Shown: positions 33,222 to 41,704 of the stretch, piece after piece
How the letters are laid out: each line of letters starts with the position of its first letter
Numbering within the stretch: the first letter of the stretch is position 1
Assembly: GCA_036279355.1 (NCBI GenBank)
Contig: DASUJH010000056.1
Coordinates: 1-64,000, forward strand
Direction: 5' to 3'
DNA length: 64,000 nt
Source of the DNA: Gemmatimonadales bacterium
GTDB lineage: Bacteria > Gemmatimonadota > Gemmatimonadetes > Gemmatimonadales > GWC2-71-9
Notes under the pieces: model-generated
Database searches by the model: none
What the model was told of the DNA's origin: nothing
The model's input: only the letters and a program-made list of their open reading frames with translations
Made by a program: the position numbers and the translations under genes

Positions 33222-33462
33222 ACGATACCCGCTTCCAGCGGATGTCGGCGCCCTCGCGCCCCGCGAGCGCCGAGCGCAGCAGAGCCACCAGCGATGCGTC
33301 GGCGCCATCCTCTTCCATCATGTCCACCGTATCGCCGCTCAGATAGTAGTCCCGGTCCTCCGGCGACTCCTCCTCCAGCTCATCCGCCAATTCCTGAAAC
33401 TGCTGATCGGAGAGGGTGCCGAGGCTGCGGCCGGTTTCGGAGTCGAAGAGTTGCACTGGCAT
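33220..33462 (-). CDS. Conserved acidic hypothetical protein (80 aa)
   Basis: The product starts MPVQLFDSETGRSLGTLSDQQ and continues QFQELADELEEESPEDRDYYL, then GDTVDMMEEDGADASLVALLR and a short basic end. It is acidic and mainly helical with no signal peptide or membrane helix. Proteins of this look (a short strand, then an acidic helix with EEES-x-D-x-DYY) occur in several phyla without known function. A weak GGGAG precedes ATG. It converges on rpsU with the shared hairpin terminator between them. Confidence 0.65.
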   Translation of the reverse strand: MPVQLFDSETGRSLGTLSDQQFQELADELEEESPEDRDYYLSGDTVDMMEEDGADASLVALLRSALAGREGADIRWKRVS

Positions 33463-33655
33463 GGGGGCTCCCGGAGGGACGTCGAAGAGGATGGCTCAAG
33501 GGACTGCCGCGCGGGAGGGTTGTCAACCGCCGCGGGCGATTTGGCGGTTCCGTGACATGAGACACCGCCATCCAGGCCGGCAGGCTCGACGATGCACGGG
33601 AGCGGTGCCTTGGCTGCAATCAACCCCGCCGAGAGAGAGCGAGCGAGCCTGATCC

Positions 33656-34492
33656 ATGGCGGATGAACCGAAGGGCCCGAGGTGGTGGAACACGCTGCCG
33701 GGAATGATCACGGCGGTGGCCGCGCTTGCGGCGGCGCTGTCCGGTCTGCTCGGCGGGTTGAACCAGCTCGGCGTGCTCGAGCGGTTCAAGCAGCCGGCGC
33801 CCGCATCGGAGCGGGTGACGGCCGCAGCGCGCGATACTGTGGGTCCGAGCGCCGTCCCCCCGTCCGCGGCCGCCCGGCCGGAGGTCACTCGGCGCGAACC
33901 GACCAAGCCGGCGCGGCGCGGTGGCACGCACCCGGCGGGGGCGCCGCCGGCGCGGCCGCCCGACACCGCCTCGGCCAAGGCTCCGGCACCGGCTGGTGCG
34001 CAGCCGAGTGAGTCGACATCGGCCGGCGCGACCACGCCTGAGTCAACCGCTTCCGGCTCGACCTCACCGGCGCCGCCGCCGAGCGCGCCGGCGCCCACCC
34101 CGACCGGTGGCGTGCTGCCGAGCGGTACCGCCGTCGAGCTCGCCGCGAGCTCACGCGTCTGCAGCACCACCAGTCAGCCGGGCGACCACTTTACCGCGAA
34201 CGTGGTTGTGCCGGTGGCGCAGGGCGCCGCCGTGGTGCTGCCGGCCGGCGCCACGGCAATTCTCGAGGTGACCCGCCTCCCGGCGCCGAGTTTCATCGGC
34301 GCGCGCGCGGACTCGCTCGTGCTGGCGGGCAAAGCATCCCCGGTCAGCGGCGCCAGCGTTCGCATCCAGCGCGAGCTCACCGCGGGATTTAGCGAAGGCG
34401 GCATTCCCAAGCCCGCGGTGGGCGCGTGCATTCCGGAGGGCGGGCGGATCACCGTGACGCTCACCTCGGCGGTGACCGTCGGCGCGTCGTAG
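33656..34492 (+). CDS. Membrane-anchored protein with Pro/Ala linker and C-terminal beta domain
   Basis: The 278-aa protein has one membrane helix (GMITAVAALAAALSGLLGGL, about 16-35), then about 100 residues of Pro/Ala/Ser/Thr-rich linker, and a C-terminal beta domain from about 160 (LPSGTAVELAASSRVCSTTSQPGDHFTANVVVPV in pieces: LPSGTAVELAA, PGDHFTANVVVPV, VLPAGATAILEVT). That last pattern, a 'barrel-like' domain with PAGA turns, is common in exported bacterial proteins and may scaffold envelope complexes. No enzyme motif is seen. The linker suggests it spans the periplasm. Confidence 0.6.
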   Translation: MADEPKGPRWWNTLPGMITAVAALAAALSGLLGGLNQLGVLERFKQPAPASERVTAAARDTVGPSAVPPSAAARPEVTRREPTKPARRGGTHPAGAPPARPPDTASAKAPAPAGAQPSESTSAGATTPESTASGSTSPAPPPSAPAPTPTGGVLPSGTAVELAASSRVCSTTSQPGDHFTANVVVPVAQGAAVVLPAGATAILEVTRLPAPSFIGARADSLVLAGKASPVSGASVRIQRELTAGFSEGGIPKPAVGACIPEGGRITVTLTSAVTVGAS

Positions 34493-34553
34493 GCGCGGAG
34501 AATCCGATTCCCCGGTTCCGGCGTTAGCTTTGAGCCTCGAGCCGGAGCCCACC

Positions 34554-35144
34554 ATGATGAAGCCCGTCGTTCTCCTCGCCTTCTCGACCGCTTTTGCCGG
34601 CATGGGCGCGCTGGCATTCCAGTCGTCACCGTGGGCCAGCGCTCAGGGCATGGCGCCTTCGCCCGGCGTCGCCTCCGCCGCACCGCGCCCCGCGCCGTCC
34701 TGGCACAACTCGAGTTGGCTCAACACCGAGCAGCCGCTCACGCTCGAATCGCTCAAGGGCCGCGTGGTGCTGCTCAACTTCTGGGTGTACACCTGCTACA
34801 ACTGCACCAACACCGTGCCGTCGCTGGTGGATTTCGACCGGGAGTATCGCGACAGGGGGCTCACGCTGATCGGTATTCACACGCCGGAGTTTCCGCCCTA
34901 CTCGGGCGAGCACGACAAGGGGAACGTCGAGCGCGCCCTGCGCCAGTACCACATCGAATATCCGGTGGCCCAGGACAACGACGACAGGACCTGGAATCTC
35001 TACGGCATTCGCTTTTGGCCGAGCTTCGTCCTCATCGACAAGAAGGGCCGCATCCGCTACGAGGGCGCCGGCGAGTTCCACGTCGGCGACGGCAACTACC
35101 AGCTCTGGCAGCACCGGATCGAGGAGCTGCTGGCCGAATCGTGA
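34554..35144 (+). CDS. TlpA/DipZ-type periplasmic thioredoxin
   Basis: The 196-aa protein has an N-terminal signal or anchor (VVLLAFSTAFAGMGALAF) and a thioredoxin fold: LKGRVVLLNFWVYTCYNCTN holds the redox pair Cys-Tyr-Asn-Cys, followed by LTLIGIHTPEFPPYSGEHD, the PVAQDNDDRTWNLYGIRFWPSFVLIDKKGRIRY stretch (in pieces: NLYGIRFWPSFVLIDKKG) with the cis-Pro before Ser. The WVYTCYNC context is that of DipZ/TlpA-like proteins that reduce disulfides in the envelope. GGAG precedes ATG, and TAGCTT lies further upstream as a likely -10. It overlaps the next gene by 4 bases. Confidence 0.85.
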   Translation: MMKPVVLLAFSTAFAGMGALAFQSSPWASAQGMAPSPGVASAAPRPAPSWHNSSWLNTEQPLTLESLKGRVVLLNFWVYTCYNCTNTVPSLVDFDREYRDRGLTLIGIHTPEFPPYSGEHDKGNVERALRQYHIEYPVAQDNDDRTWNLYGIRFWPSFVLIDKKGRIRYEGAGEFHVGDGNYQLWQHRIEELLAES

Positions 35145-35533
35145 CGGGAACGGCGGCGGTGCGCTGGGCGGCGCTCGGCTTGACCCTCGCCGCGGCCTGT
35201 CGCGCGGCGCCCGCGCGGAAGCCCGGCGCCCCCGAGCCGCTCGCGATGCAGATCGAGCCGCGCTCAGAGGAGATGCGCCTCACGCTCGTCGCCGCTCCGG
35301 GCTACGAGATCAACGCCCGCCTCAAGCCCGCGCTCGAGCTGCCGGAGGGCAAGTTGCTGCGGTTCGACACCGCCCGCCTGACCCCCGATTCCGCCTACTT
35401 CGCCGAGCCGCCGGCCGCCACGCTGCCGGGGCATCGGCGGGTGGTGCGCGGCACGCTCCGCGCGAGCGTCTGCGCGCCGGGCGAGCAGGTCTGCCGCTCC
35501 GTCGCGCTTGCCGTGGTGGCCGAGGTGCCCTGA
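35141..35533 (+). CDS. Small lipoprotein with DsbD-alpha-like domain
   Basis: A GTG start overlaps the thioredoxin stop (GTGA). The 130-aa product has a lipoprotein-like leader (LGLTLAAACRAAP) and a beta-rich domain ending TLRASVCAPGEQVCRSVALAVV. The spaced Cys pair in that strand (Cys-x6-Cys) resembles the periplasmic N-terminal domain of DsbD (ACNEKVC type), which relays electrons to partner thioredoxins. Coupling to the TlpA-type protein makes a redox partnership plausible; this is inference from pattern and position. Confidence 0.6.
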   Translation: MTGTAAVRWAALGLTLAAACRAAPARKPGAPEPLAMQIEPRSEEMRLTLVAAPGYEINARLKPALELPEGKLLRFDTARLTPDSAYFAEPPAATLPGHRRVVRGTLRASVCAPGEQVCRSVALAVVAEVP

Positions 35534-35567
35534 GCGCTGCAGCCTGAGCGCGCGAGGCGTCCGCGAT

Positions 35568-35573
35568 TATCTT
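35568..35573 (+). promoter_or_regulatory. Candidate -10 box for leaderless upp mRNA
   Basis: TATCTT ends 5 nt before the upp ATG, and no Shine-Dalgarno is present. A -35 hexamer is not obvious. Confidence 0.4.
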
Positions 35574-35578
35574 GCTGC

Positions 35579-36229
35579 ATGCCGGCGACCGGGTCCGACC
35601 ATCCCAATCTGACCGTCCTCGCCCATCCGCTGATCCAGCACAAGCTCACACTGCTCCGCGACCGTCACACCAGCACCCGTGACTTCAAGCAGCTGGTGAG
35701 CGAGATCGCGATGCTGATGGCGTACGAGGTCACCAAGGATCTCCCGACGGAGCCCGTGGAAATCGACACGCCGCTCGAGCGGATGACGGGGCGGCAGGTG
35801 GCGGGCAAGAAGCTCACCCTGGTCCCGATTCTCCGCGCGGGGCTCGGCATGGTGGACGGGATCGCGCAGCTCATTCCGTCGGCGCGGGTTGGCCACATCG
35901 GGCTCGCGCGGGATCACGAGACACTCAAACCGATGGACTACTACTTCAAGGTGCCCGCCGCGGAGGAGGAGCGGGACTTCTTCGTCCTCGACCCGATGCT
36001 GGCGACAGGCGGCTCGGGCGTGGCCGCCGTGACCGCGCTCAAGCAGGCGGGCGTGCGACGCATCCGGTTCCTCTGCCTGGTCGCGGCACCCGAAGGCGTG
36101 CGCGAAATGGCCAAGGCCCACCCCGACGTGCCGGTCTTCGCGGCGGCGCTCGACCGGCAGCTCGATGCCAGGGGCTACATCCTCCCCGGTCTGGGCGACG
36201 CCGGCGACCGACTCTTCGGGACCCGCTGA
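35579..36229 (+). CDS. upp: Uracil phosphoribosyltransferase
   Basis: The enzyme makes UMP from uracil and PRPP in pyrimidine salvage. The 216-aa protein shows [51 protein letters not shown], the PRPP-binding block [17 protein letters not shown] and the uracil-binding C-terminal [20 protein letters not shown]. All expected motifs are present. Its stop codon overlaps the ATG of the beta-CASP gene by one base (TGATG), implying a joint transcript that continues to ydcF. Confidence 0.97.
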   Translation: MPATGSDHPNLTVLAHPLIQHKLTLLRDRHTSTRDFKQLVSEIAMLMAYEVTKDLPTEPVEIDTPLERMTGRQVAGKKLTLVPILRAGLGMVDGIAQLIPSARVGHIGLARDHETLKPMDYYFKVPAAEEERDFFVLDPMLATGGSGVAAVTALKQAGVRRIRFLCLVAAPEGVREMAKAHPDVPVFAAALDRQLDARGYILPGLGDAGDRLFGTR

Positions 36230-37620
36230 TGGGCGGCATCCGCCTCACCTGCTGGGGCGCCGCGGGCCAGGTGACCGGCTCGATGCACTACCTCGAGGCG
36301 GCCGGCGCGCGCGTGCTGCTCGATGCGGGCCTATTCCAGGGCCACCGCGCCGAGGCCCATGCGCTGAATGGGGCGCTCGACTTCGATCCCCGGCGGGTGG
36401 ACGCGGTGGTGGTGAGCCACGCCCACATCGATCACACCGGCCGGCTGCCGCTGCTCGTGCATCGCGGCTTTCACGGGCCGATCTACGCCACGCCCGCCAC
36501 GCGGGACCTCAGCGCCGTCATGCTCCCCGACGCCGCGCACATCCAGGAAAAGGACGCCGAGTACCTCGCGAAGCGCGGCAAGGCGGGCCCGCCGTGCGCG
36601 CCGCTGTACAACATCGCCGACGCCGTCGCCGTGCAGGACCTCATGATCGGCGTGCCCTACTGCCGGATCGTCCACCTGCGCAAGAATCTCGCGATCGAGT
36701 TCACCGACGCCGGCCACATCCTGGGCTCGGCCTCGGTGGACCTGCGGCTGAGCGAGCCGGCCGCGCACCGCCTCGTGTTCTCGGGCGACATCGGGCGCTC
36801 GGGCCTTCCGATCGTGCGCGACCCCGAGCCGCCCGCGGGGCCGATCGACACGCTCATCGTGGAGTCGACCTACGCCGACCGGGATCACGAGTCGGTGGGC
36901 GACGCCAGCCGACGTTTGGGCGAGATCGTGCGGCGGGTGGCGGGGCGCGGCGGCAAGATCATCGTTCCGGCTTTCGCGCTCGGGCGCGCGCAGGAAATCG
37001 TTTACGCCTTGCACGAGCTCTGGCGCGCACAGGAAACGCCCGAGCTGCCGATTTACATCGACAGCCCGCTCGCGGTCGACGTGACATCGATTTTCCGGCT
37101 GCACCCCGAGGTGTTCGACCGCCGCGAGCGGCTGGTGGGCACCGGCGCGCCGCTGTTCGATTTTCCATTGGTGCACTATGTGCGCGACGTCGCCGAGTCC
37201 AAGCGTCTCAACACGCTCGCGGGCCCCGCGGTGATCATCTCCGCGAGCGGCATGGCCGAATCGGGGCGGATTCTTCACCACCTGGCCAACCACATCGGCG
37301 ACCGTCGGAACTGCGTGCTCCTGGTCGGCTTCCAGGCGGAGCATACGCTCGGCCGGCGCCTGCAGGAGGGGGCGCGCACCGTGAAGATTTTCGGCGAGGA
37401 GTACGAGCGCCGTGCGGAGGTGGAGACCATCGGCGGATACTCGGCCCACGCCGACCGGACCGAGCTGCGCGCGTGGGTGCGCCGCCTGGGCGGGCCGGTC
37501 CGGCGCGCGTTTGCGGTGCACGGGGAGCCGCCTGCGCTCGAAGCCATGGCGGAGATTCTGCGCGAGGAGGGCGTGCGCGAGGTCATCATTCCGCGCCATG
37601 GCGAGACGTTCGATCTCTAG
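36229..37620 (+). CDS. Beta-CASP metallo-beta-lactamase-fold ribonuclease
   Basis: The 463-aa protein carries the metallo-beta-lactamase core (VVVSHAHIDHTGRLP with the HxHxDH metal site, DAGHILGSASV, FSGDIGRSG) and the beta-CASP and RNA-metabolising motifs (IVESTYADRDH, PAFALGRAQEIVYAL, IISASGMAESGRILHHL, GYSAHADRTEL, FAVHGEP). This is the CPSF73/YSH1-like or TTHA0252-type endo/exoribonuclease class. It probably takes part in RNA processing or decay in the cytosol. It is tightly packed after upp and before ydcF. Confidence 0.9.
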   Translation: MGGIRLTCWGAAGQVTGSMHYLEAAGARVLLDAGLFQGHRAEAHALNGALDFDPRRVDAVVVSHAHIDHTGRLPLLVHRGFHGPIYATPATRDLSAVMLPDAAHIQEKDAEYLAKRGKAGPPCAPLYNIADAVAVQDLMIGVPYCRIVHLRKNLAIEFTDAGHILGSASVDLRLSEPAAHRLVFSGDIGRSGLPIVRDPEPPAGPIDTLIVESTYADRDHESVGDASRRLGEIVRRVAGRGGKIIVPAFALGRAQEIVYALHELWRAQETPELPIYIDSPLAVDVTSIFRLHPEVFDRRERLVGTGAPLFDFPLVHYVRDVAESKRLNTLAGPAVIISASGMAESGRILHHLANHIGDRRNCVLLVGFQAEHTLGRRLQEGARTVKIFGEEYERRAEVETIGGYSAHADRTELRAWVRRLGGPVRRAFAVHGEPPALEAMAEILREEGVREVIIPRHGETFDL

Positions 37621-37621
37621 C

Positions 37622-38251
37622 ATGCGTAGCGCCGCCGGCCGGCTGCGCCGGGCGGTGCGCGCGCTGGGCCTCGGGCTCGGCGTCGCGGCGCTTGCCTACA
37701 CCGTCAGTTTCGTCCTGGTGCTCGTGGTGGCGCAGCTCGACAATCCGCAGCCGGCCGATGCGATTGTGGTCCTCGGCGCGGCGCAGTACAACGGGCGCCC
37801 CTCACCGGTGCTCCGCGCCCGACTGGATCACGCGCGCGAGCTCTGGAGCGACGGTCTGGCCCCGGCGATCATCGTGACAGGTGGCGTGGGCCGCGGCGAC
37901 ACCGAAAGCGAAGCCGACGTGGGCCGCCGCTACCTGCTGGCGCGCCGCGTGCCCGCCACCGCCGTCGTCTCGGAACCGGAAGGCCGGACGACCGCGGCGT
38001 CGATGACCGCAGTGGCCGACCGCCTGGGCGACGACCAGCGGGTGATCCTCGTGAGCGACCCGTTTCATATGCTGCGCTTGCGCCTCGAGGCCCGTCGTAC
38101 CGGGCTCGTGGCCTATACGTCGCCCACCGATACGAGCCCGATCTCGGACAACCCCGTGCTGGAGCTCGAGTATCTGGCCGTCGAGGCCTGCAAGGTTCCC
38201 GTCGCGTGGCTGCACAGCGTGTTCGATGGGGCCTCCGCCCGGAGATCATGA
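37622..38251 (+). CDS. YdcF/SanA-family DUF218 envelope protein
   Basis: The 209-aa protein has one N-terminal membrane helix (LGLGLGVAALAYTVSFVLVLVV) and the DUF218 domain: ADAIVVLGAAQYNGRPSPVLRARLDHARELW (in pieces: ADAIVVLGAAQYNG, RLDHARELW), IIVTGGVGRGD, TTAASMTAVADRL and ILVSDPFHMLRLRLEARRTGL with the conserved HxxR. SanA/YdcF proteins affect envelope barrier function and may bind SAM-like ligands; mechanism is unknown. The ATG is 1 base after the nuclease stop, and its own stop overlaps the M16 start region (ATGATG). Confidence 0.85.
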   Translation: MRSAAGRLRRAVRALGLGLGVAALAYTVSFVLVLVVAQLDNPQPADAIVVLGAAQYNGRPSPVLRARLDHARELWSDGLAPAIIVTGGVGRGDTESEADVGRRYLLARRVPATAVVSEPEGRTTAASMTAVADRLGDDQRVILVSDPFHMLRLRLEARRTGLVAYTSPTDTSPISDNPVLELEYLAVEACKVPVAWLHSVFDGASARRS

Positions 38252-39645
38252 TGTCCGCTCGACCCGCTGCCGGTCTGCGCCGGCTTGGCGCCGTGCTCCT
38301 TGGCGCTCCGCTCGCGTTGCTCGCCCCCATTTCTGCACAGAGCCAGGCGCCGCCGCTCCACGTTCCCTACACCGCCGACACGCTGGCGAACGGCCTCGTG
38401 CTGCTGGTGCACGAGGATCACTCGGTGCCGATCGTGGCCGTGAGCACGCTCCGGCGCGTCGGCTCGGCCGACGAGCGGCCGGGCCGCACCGGCTTCGCTC
38501 ATTTGTACGAGCATCTCATGTTCACCGGCTCGGAGCACGCGCCCTACCCGGCGTTCGACCGGCTGCTCGAGGCCGCCGGCGCCGACAACAACGCGTACAC
38601 CACCGAGGACCGCACCGTCTTCTATGAGTCGGGCCCTTCCAACGCGCTGCCGCTCATGCTCTGGCTCGAGGCCGATCGTACCGGCTGGTTTCTGCCGACG
38701 CTCGACTTCACCAAGCTCGACGTGCAGCGGGACGTGGTGAAGAACGAGCGGCGGCAGAGCTACGAGAACCAGCCCTACGGGCTCGCGAACGAGACCCTGC
38801 TGCGCATGCTGTATCCGCCGGGCCACCCGTACTCGTGGCCCGTCATCGGCTCCATGGTCGATCTCGACGCCGCGACGCTTGGCGACGTGAAGGACTTCTT
38901 CCGCCGTTACTACGCGCCGAACAACACGACGATCGCCGTAGCCGGCGACGTCGCGACCGCGGAGGTCGACCGGCTGGTGGCGCACTACTTCGGCCCGATC
39001 CCGCGCGGCGACAGTGTGGCGAGGCCCACGGTGGCGCCGTTCTCGCTTGCACACGACACGAGCGCCGTACTGGAGGACCGGGTACAGCTTCCGCGGCTCT
39101 ACTACTTCTGGCACGCGGTGCCGCGGAACGACCCCGACCAGGCCCCGCTCGAGGTGCTGGCGTACGTGCTCGCCGGGGCCAAGAACAGCGCGCTCACCGA
39201 GCCGCTGGTCTACATGCGGCAGCTCGCGAGCGACGTGAGCGCGGCCCCCGACCTCAAGCACCTGGACGGCGACTTCACCGTGAGTGTGACCGCGCGTCCC
39301 GGGCACGCGCTGCCGGAGCTGCAAGCGGTGATCGACCCATTGCTCGCGCAGCTCGCGGCCGAGGGGCCGGCGCCCCACGATCTGCAACAGGCAAAGAACG
39401 CGCTCGAGTCGCAGTTTCTCGATGTGCTGGAGCGGGTGAGCTCCAAGGCCGATCTACTCAACAACTCGCTCTTCTTCACGGGGGAACCCGACGTGGTGCA
39501 GCGCCGGATCGATCAGTTGCGCGCCGTCACCGCGGACGATGTGAAGCGTGTCGCCCGGCAGTACCTCGGCGCGCCGAAAGCGGTGCTGAGCGTGGTGCCC
39601 GAGGGCAAGCGCGAGCTTGCCGCGAAGGATGGAGGTGCCCGATGA
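38251..39645 (+). CDS. M16-family zinc peptidase, catalytic subunit
   Basis: The 464-aa exported protein (signal peptide ending near SAQSQA) has an intact inverted zinc motif HLYEH: His84, Glu87 and His88, with downstream ENQPYGLANETLLR supplying the third ligand Glu. ATG 38251 has GGAG 6 nt upstream; ATG 38248 is equally in frame. The two-lobe M16 fold continues (RRYYAPNNTTIAVAGDV, FWHAVPRNDPDQAPL). It should act in the periplasm on peptides. The next gene is a non-catalytic M16 partner, as in heterodimeric M16B peptidases. Confidence 0.92.
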   Translation: MSARPAAGLRRLGAVLLGAPLALLAPISAQSQAPPLHVPYTADTLANGLVLLVHEDHSVPIVAVSTLRRVGSADERPGRTGFAHLYEHLMFTGSEHAPYPAFDRLLEAAGADNNAYTTEDRTVFYESGPSNALPLMLWLEADRTGWFLPTLDFTKLDVQRDVVKNERRQSYENQPYGLANETLLRMLYPPGHPYSWPVIGSMVDLDAATLGDVKDFFRRYYAPNNTTIAVAGDVATAEVDRLVAHYFGPIPRGDSVARPTVAPFSLAHDTSAVLEDRVQLPRLYYFWHAVPRNDPDQAPLEVLAYVLAGAKNSALTEPLVYMRQLASDVSAAPDLKHLDGDFTVSVTARPGHALPELQAVIDPLLAQLAAEGPAPHDLQQAKNALESQFLDVLERVSSKADLLNNSLFFTGEPDVVQRRIDQLRAVTADDVKRVARQYLGAPKAVLSVVPEGKRELAAKDGGAR

Positions 39646-41162
39646 TGCGGCGCGTCCATCACGCGCTGGCGGTCGCCTGCGCCGCTGGCGCGCTCGTCGC
39701 CTCGCCCTTGGCGGGACAGGCGCCGGCGATCACCCATCCGCCGGTGTTGAGCCCGCCCGCGCCCCTGCACGTTCCGGCGGTACACAGGGGACGGCTGCCC
39801 AACGGCATCGGACTGTACGTGGTCGAGCAGCACGAGGTGCCCCTGGTGGAGCTCACACTGCTGGTGAAGGGCGGCGGCCGGAGCGACGGCGCACGGGGGG
39901 GTCTCGCCTCGTTCACGGCCGGCATGCTCGACGAAGGCGCCGACACGCTCGACGCATTCGGCATCGCCGCCGCCGCGGATTACCTCGGCGCCGACCTCGC
40001 GACCGGCGCGGACTGGGATCGAAGTTACGTGAGCCTCAAGGTGCCGCGCCGGAATCTCGCGGGCGCGCTCGACCTCATGGCGGCCGTCACACTGCGGCCC
40101 ACATTCCACTCGGCTGACGTGGCCCGCCAACGCGCGCTCCGCCTTGCCGGCATCACCCAGGAGCGCGACGATCCGGAAGTCGTGGCCGGTGAGACGCTCG
40201 CCTCGATTCTCTACCCGCGCGGTCACCCCTACCATCGCCCGCTGCACGGCGACTCGGCGGCGGTATCCGGCTTCGACTCCGCCGCCGTGCGCGGCTTCTG
40301 GCGGGAGCACTATCGTCCGAACCGCGCCACGATGGTCGTGGCCGGCGACATCACGCTCGCCGAGGCAACGCGGATGGTGGGGCAGGCGTTCGGCAGTTGG
40401 GAGGCGGGCGGCGAGTGCGCGCCGAACGGCCGCCGAGGAGCGGCGCAGAAGGGGTCGGGGGCGGAGCCGACTGTGTGCTTGTCGGGGGAGCCCCCGGTCC
40501 CTTCTGCGCCGCGACACCGCAGCGATCCCGTCAGGCCACCCGCCCGCCTGACGATCTATCTGGTCGACAAGCCCTCCGCCCCACAGTCCGTCATCGCCGT
40601 CGGCGGCGCAGGCGTTGATCGCCGAAATCCCGACTATTACGCCTTGCGCGTGATGAACACCGTGCTCGGCGGCTCCTTCTCCTCCCGCCTCAACCAGACC
40701 CTGCGCGAGGTGAAGGGCTACAGCTACGGCGCCGGCTCGAGCTTCGAGTTCCGTCCGCTCCCCGGGCCGTTCGTCGCGGGCACCGCGGTGCGCACGGACG
40801 TGACCGACAGTTCGCTCGTCTATCTGCTCAAGGAGCTGCGCGGCATCCGCGAGTCGCCGGTAAACCCGGCCGAGCTCGGGCGCGCCAAGTCCTACATCAC
40901 GCTCGGCCTCCCGGGCGACTTCGAGACCACGAGTGAGCTCGCCAGCCGCATCGCCGGTCTGCTGCTCTTCGGGCTGCCGCTCGACTACTACGATCACTTT
41001 GCCCCACGGATCGACGCGGTCACCGCGGCCGACGTACAGCGCGTCGCGCGCCGCTACATCCAGCCCGATCACCTGGCCGTCGTCATCGTGGGCGACGTGA
41101 CCCGTATCCGGCCGCGCGTCGAGGCGCTCGGGCTTGGACCCGTCGTAGTGCCGGCGCCATGA
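39642..41162 (+). CDS. M16-family peptidase-like partner subunit
   Basis: This 506-aa protein overlaps the catalytic subunit gene (ATGA) and starts with a signal peptide (LAVACAAGALVASPLAGQ). The HxxEH site is replaced by SFTAGMLDEG, so it is probably the inactive, arginine/tyrosine-providing subunit; MNTVLGGSFSSRLNQTLREVKGYSYGAGS (in pieces: VLGGSFSSRLNQTLRE, KGYSYGAGS) is the typical R/Y-pair block. Residues 267-291 are encoded by a palindromic DNA insert that looks foreign to the fold. GGAGG lies 6 nt before ATG. Its stop overlaps the Nudix ATG by 4 bases. Confidence 0.88.
   Translation: MMRRVHHALAVACAAGALVASPLAGQAPAITHPPVLSPPAPLHVPAVHRGRLPNGIGLYVVEQHEVPLVELTLLVKGGGRSDGARGGLASFTAGMLDEGADTLDAFGIAAAADYLGADLATGADWDRSYVSLKVPRRNLAGALDLMAAVTLRPTFHSADVARQRALRLAGITQERDDPEVVAGETLASILYPRGHPYHRPLHGDSAAVSGFDSAAVRGFWREHYRPNRATMVVAGDITLAEATRMVGQAFGSWEAGGECAPNGRRGAAQKGSGAEPTVCLSGEPPVPSAPRHRSDPVRPPARLTIYLVDKPSAPQSVIAVGGAGVDRRNPDYYALRVMNTVLGGSFSSRLNQTLREVKGYSYGAGSSFEFRPLPGPFVAGTAVRTDVTDSSLVYLLKELRGIRESPVNPAELGRAKSYITLGLPGDFETTSELASRIAGLLLFGLPLDYYDHFAPRIDAVTAADVQRVARRYIQPDHLAVVIVGDVTRIRPRVEALGLGPVVVPAP
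40440..40512. repeat. 73-bp palindromic element inserted in frame in the M16 gene
   Basis: The arms 40440-40462 and 40490-40512 are 23-nt reverse complements with two mismatches (core GCGGCGCAGAAGGG ... CCCTTCTGCGCCGC). CCGAC/GTCGG in the 27-nt centre extends the stem. The element encodes a low-complexity, Gly/Pro-rich peptide within a region joining the two M16 lobes. It resembles palindromic elements that insert in protein genes elsewhere; no second copy was noticed in this window. Confidence 0.6.
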
Positions 41163-41695
41163 CGCTTCTTTCCGCGGCCCGGCTCTACACGGGCCACGTG
41201 CTCAACCTCGACGTCGACACCGTGCGCTTTCCCGACGGCTCGACCGGCGAGCTCGAGATGATCCGCCATCCCGGTGCCGCGGGGGTCGTGCCGCTGTTCG
41301 GCAGCCTGCACGAGCCCGATCCCGAGGTGGTGCTCATCCGTCAGTTCCGCCACGCGGCCGGCGGATTCATCTGGGAAATTCCGGCCGGCCGGCTCGATCC
41401 GGGCGAAGCACCCGAGGCGTGCGCGCGCCGCGAACTGGAGGAGGAGGCGGGCTTCGTGGCCGGCGAGCTCACGCCGCTCACCACGATCTACACGACGCCC
41501 GGCTTCACCGACGAGCGCATCCATCTCTTTCGGGCCACCGGCCTGAGTGGGGCCGAGCACCATCGCGAAGCGGACGAGTTCATGGAGGTGCACCGGGTCA
41601 GGTGGTCGGCCGTGCTTGACCTCATCCGGCGAGGGGAAATCACGGACGGCAAGACGCTGGTCGCCCTCATGTTCGTTCACTGTTTTGGGCGATAA
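41159..41695 (+). CDS. Nudix hydrolase (ADP-ribose pyrophosphatase type)
   Basis: The 178-aa enzyme carries a full Nudix box, GRLDPGEAPEACARRELEEEAG (written here as GRLDPGEAPEAC and RRELEEEAGF), preceded by VVLIRQFRHAAGGFIWEIPAG, the pattern of ADP-ribose pyrophosphatases. They hydrolyse ADP-ribose or related nucleoside diphosphate sugars. The conserved Glu's of REL-EE are present for metal binding. It is coupled to the M16 partner gene by an ATGA overlap; the -10 of the following holA gene seems to overlap its stop codon. Confidence 0.92.
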   Translation: MTLLSAARLYTGHVLNLDVDTVRFPDGSTGELEMIRHPGAAGVVPLFGSLHEPDPEVVLIRQFRHAAGGFIWEIPAGRLDPGEAPEACARRELEEEAGFVAGELTPLTTIYTTPGFTDERIHLFRATGLSGAEHHREADEFMEVHRVRWSAVLDLIRRGEITDGKTLVALMFVHCFGR

Positions 41696-41698
41696 GTT
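41693..41698 (+). promoter_or_regulatory. Candidate -10 box for leaderless holA mRNA
   Basis: TAAGTT overlaps the Nudix stop codon and ends 6 nt before the holA ATG. No Shine-Dalgarno is present; the -35 is unclear. Confidence 0.35.
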
Positions 41699-41704
41699 TC
41701 CCGC

